Shown here: positions 34,948 to 35,465 of the stretch, piece after piece | How positions within the stretch are numbered: position 1 is the first letter of the stretch | Layout: each line of letters begins with the position of its first letter | NCBI GenBank assembly: GCA_021776685.1 | Contig: JAJFFJ010000015.1 | Coordinates: 1 to 35,465, forward strand | DNA: 35,465 nt | DNA from: Alphaproteobacteria bacterium | Lineage (GTDB): Bacteria > Pseudomonadota > Alphaproteobacteria > Bin65 | Direction of reading: 5' to 3' | The notes under the pieces: generated by a model | What the model was told of the DNA's origin: nothing | Seen by the model: only the letters and a program-made list of their open reading frames with translations | Database searches by the model: none | Made by a program: the position numbers and the translations under genes

Positions 34948-35465
34948 ATGGATTTGGGACTGGGCGGCGAACGCGCGTTGATCCTTGCCGGAACCAAAGG
35001 GTTGGGATTGTCGGCAGCAACGGCGCTGGCGGCAGAAGGTGCGAGCATCGCGGTCGTTGGCCGGGATGCGGTCGCCGGCGAGGCGGCGGCATCCAGCACG
35101 GGCGGCGTCTTCATTGAGGGTGACCTGGGCGACGAAACCTTCCGCACCGGTTTGCCCGCGACAGCGGAATCGACATTGGGTGGCCCGATCTCCATTCTGA
35201 TAACCAACGGCGGCGGCCCACCCACAGGCGAGTTCCACGAAACCAGTTTGGAAACCTGGCGCCGGGCGTTCGAGCTCAGTCTCTTCGGGCACGTGCAAAT
35301 GGCCCAGATGCTGGTGCCCGGCATGGCGGCCCGCGGCTTCGGACGCATCATCAACATCACGTCATTCGTGGCAAAGGAGCCCTATCCCAACATGTCCCTG
35401 TCAAACAGCGTGCGCGTGGCCCTGCATGGCGCGATGGCGTCCCTTGCGAAGGAAGTCGCGGGCAA
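34948..35465 (+). CDS. Short-chain dehydrogenase/reductase (3' partial)
   Basis: The ATG at 34948 follows GGAG by four bases, and the frame stays open to the window end (172 residues seen). A Rossmann fold is clear: AGTKGLGLS (14-22) for the nucleotide, NGGGPP (87-92) in place of NNAG, and Ser139 in INITSF. At the expected catalytic positions the usual Tyr and Lys (S-x12-Y-x3-K) are Ser152 and Arg156 (LSNSVR). I recall the SN-x2-R variant from a branch of FabG-like SDRs, so the change may be lineage-typical. Substrate is unknown and the rest of the gene is outside the window. Confidence 0.85.
   Translation, partial: MDLGLGGERALILAGTKGLGLSAATALAAEGASIAVVGRDAVAGEAAASSTGGVFIEGDLGDETFRTGLPATAESTLGGPISILITNGGGPPTGEFHETSLETWRRAFELSLFGHVQMAQMLVPGMAARGFGRIINITSFVAKEPYPNMSLSNSVRVALHGAMASLAKEVAG

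Overview
The window is GC-rich chromosomal DNA from an alphaproteobacterium. This rests on gene content and signals together: an argD-argF-hslO cluster, metZ preceded by a SAM-II riboswitch, an MmcB-type repair nuclease behind an alphaproteobacterial LexA box (GTTC-N7-GTTC), heptose genes (gmhA-hldE) for a Gram-negative outer membrane, and frequent GTG/TTG starts with 4-base stop/start overlaps. I see no phage, transposase, CRISPR array or rRNA. It reads as ordinary core and near-core chromosome, cut at both ends: the first gene lacks its start and the last gene runs off the end.

Layout. 1-2473 (+): a three-gene unit of a RimB-like retropepsin-fold protease, RimK glutamate ligase and an M14-type aspartoacylase-like deacylase. 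2480-3147 (-): recX and a possible coupled 20-codon ORF. 3212-4081 (+): a lone ABC-2 permease. 4241-7327 (+): argD-argF-hslO behind a recognisable promoter. 7353-9988 (-): trkH and argE, translationally coupled. 10035-11095 (-): folE and apaG. 11193-12530 (-): an OmpA-domain envelope protein whose periplasmic part is an internally duplicated unit. 12787-14230 (-): metZ with promoter, SAM-II aptamer, intrinsic terminator in the leader and a terminator after the gene. 14239-15777 (-): a radical SAM protein and a DUF4031 protein. 15931-18077 (+): tRNA-Gly(CCC) with its promoter, a DUF2147 secreted protein and a flavin disulfide oxidoreductase. 18088-21978 (-): BT1/MFS-like transporter, APC permease and a membrane-anchored trypsin-like protease. 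22253-23890 (+): nitronate monooxygenase-like protein and a GFA-family protein. 23900-25724 (-): HpcH/HpaI aldolase and an MDR reductase, overlapping. 25870-28492 (+): a CPA1 Na+/H+ antiporter set among three small secreted cysteine proteins. 28717-31445 (+): gmhA-hldE and an ICMT/NnrU-like membrane protein. 31427-33811 (-): short AsmA-like protein, mmcB and an endonuclease/exonuclease/phosphatase-fold protein that appears to have lost catalytic residues. 33985-35465 (+): DMT transporter and a truncated SDR.

The genes group into arginine synthesis (argD, argF, argE), sulfur amino acid synthesis under SAM control (metZ), folate (folE), LPS core heptose (gmhA, hldE), ribosomal protein S6 tail modification (RimB-like, RimK), ion homeostasis (trkH, CPA1 antiporter), redox stress (hslO, GFA) and DNA repair (recX, mmcB).

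The least explained part is the set of three small exported proteins at 25870-28492. They share a C...CxC...C framework with an Asp-Lys pair at a fixed distance, and two of them continue identically after the lipobox. The metZ leader is the clearest regulatory region: promoter, aptamer, terminator and a possible masked ribosome site can all be read from the sequence. All functional calls come from motifs and family knowledge; no database search was possible.
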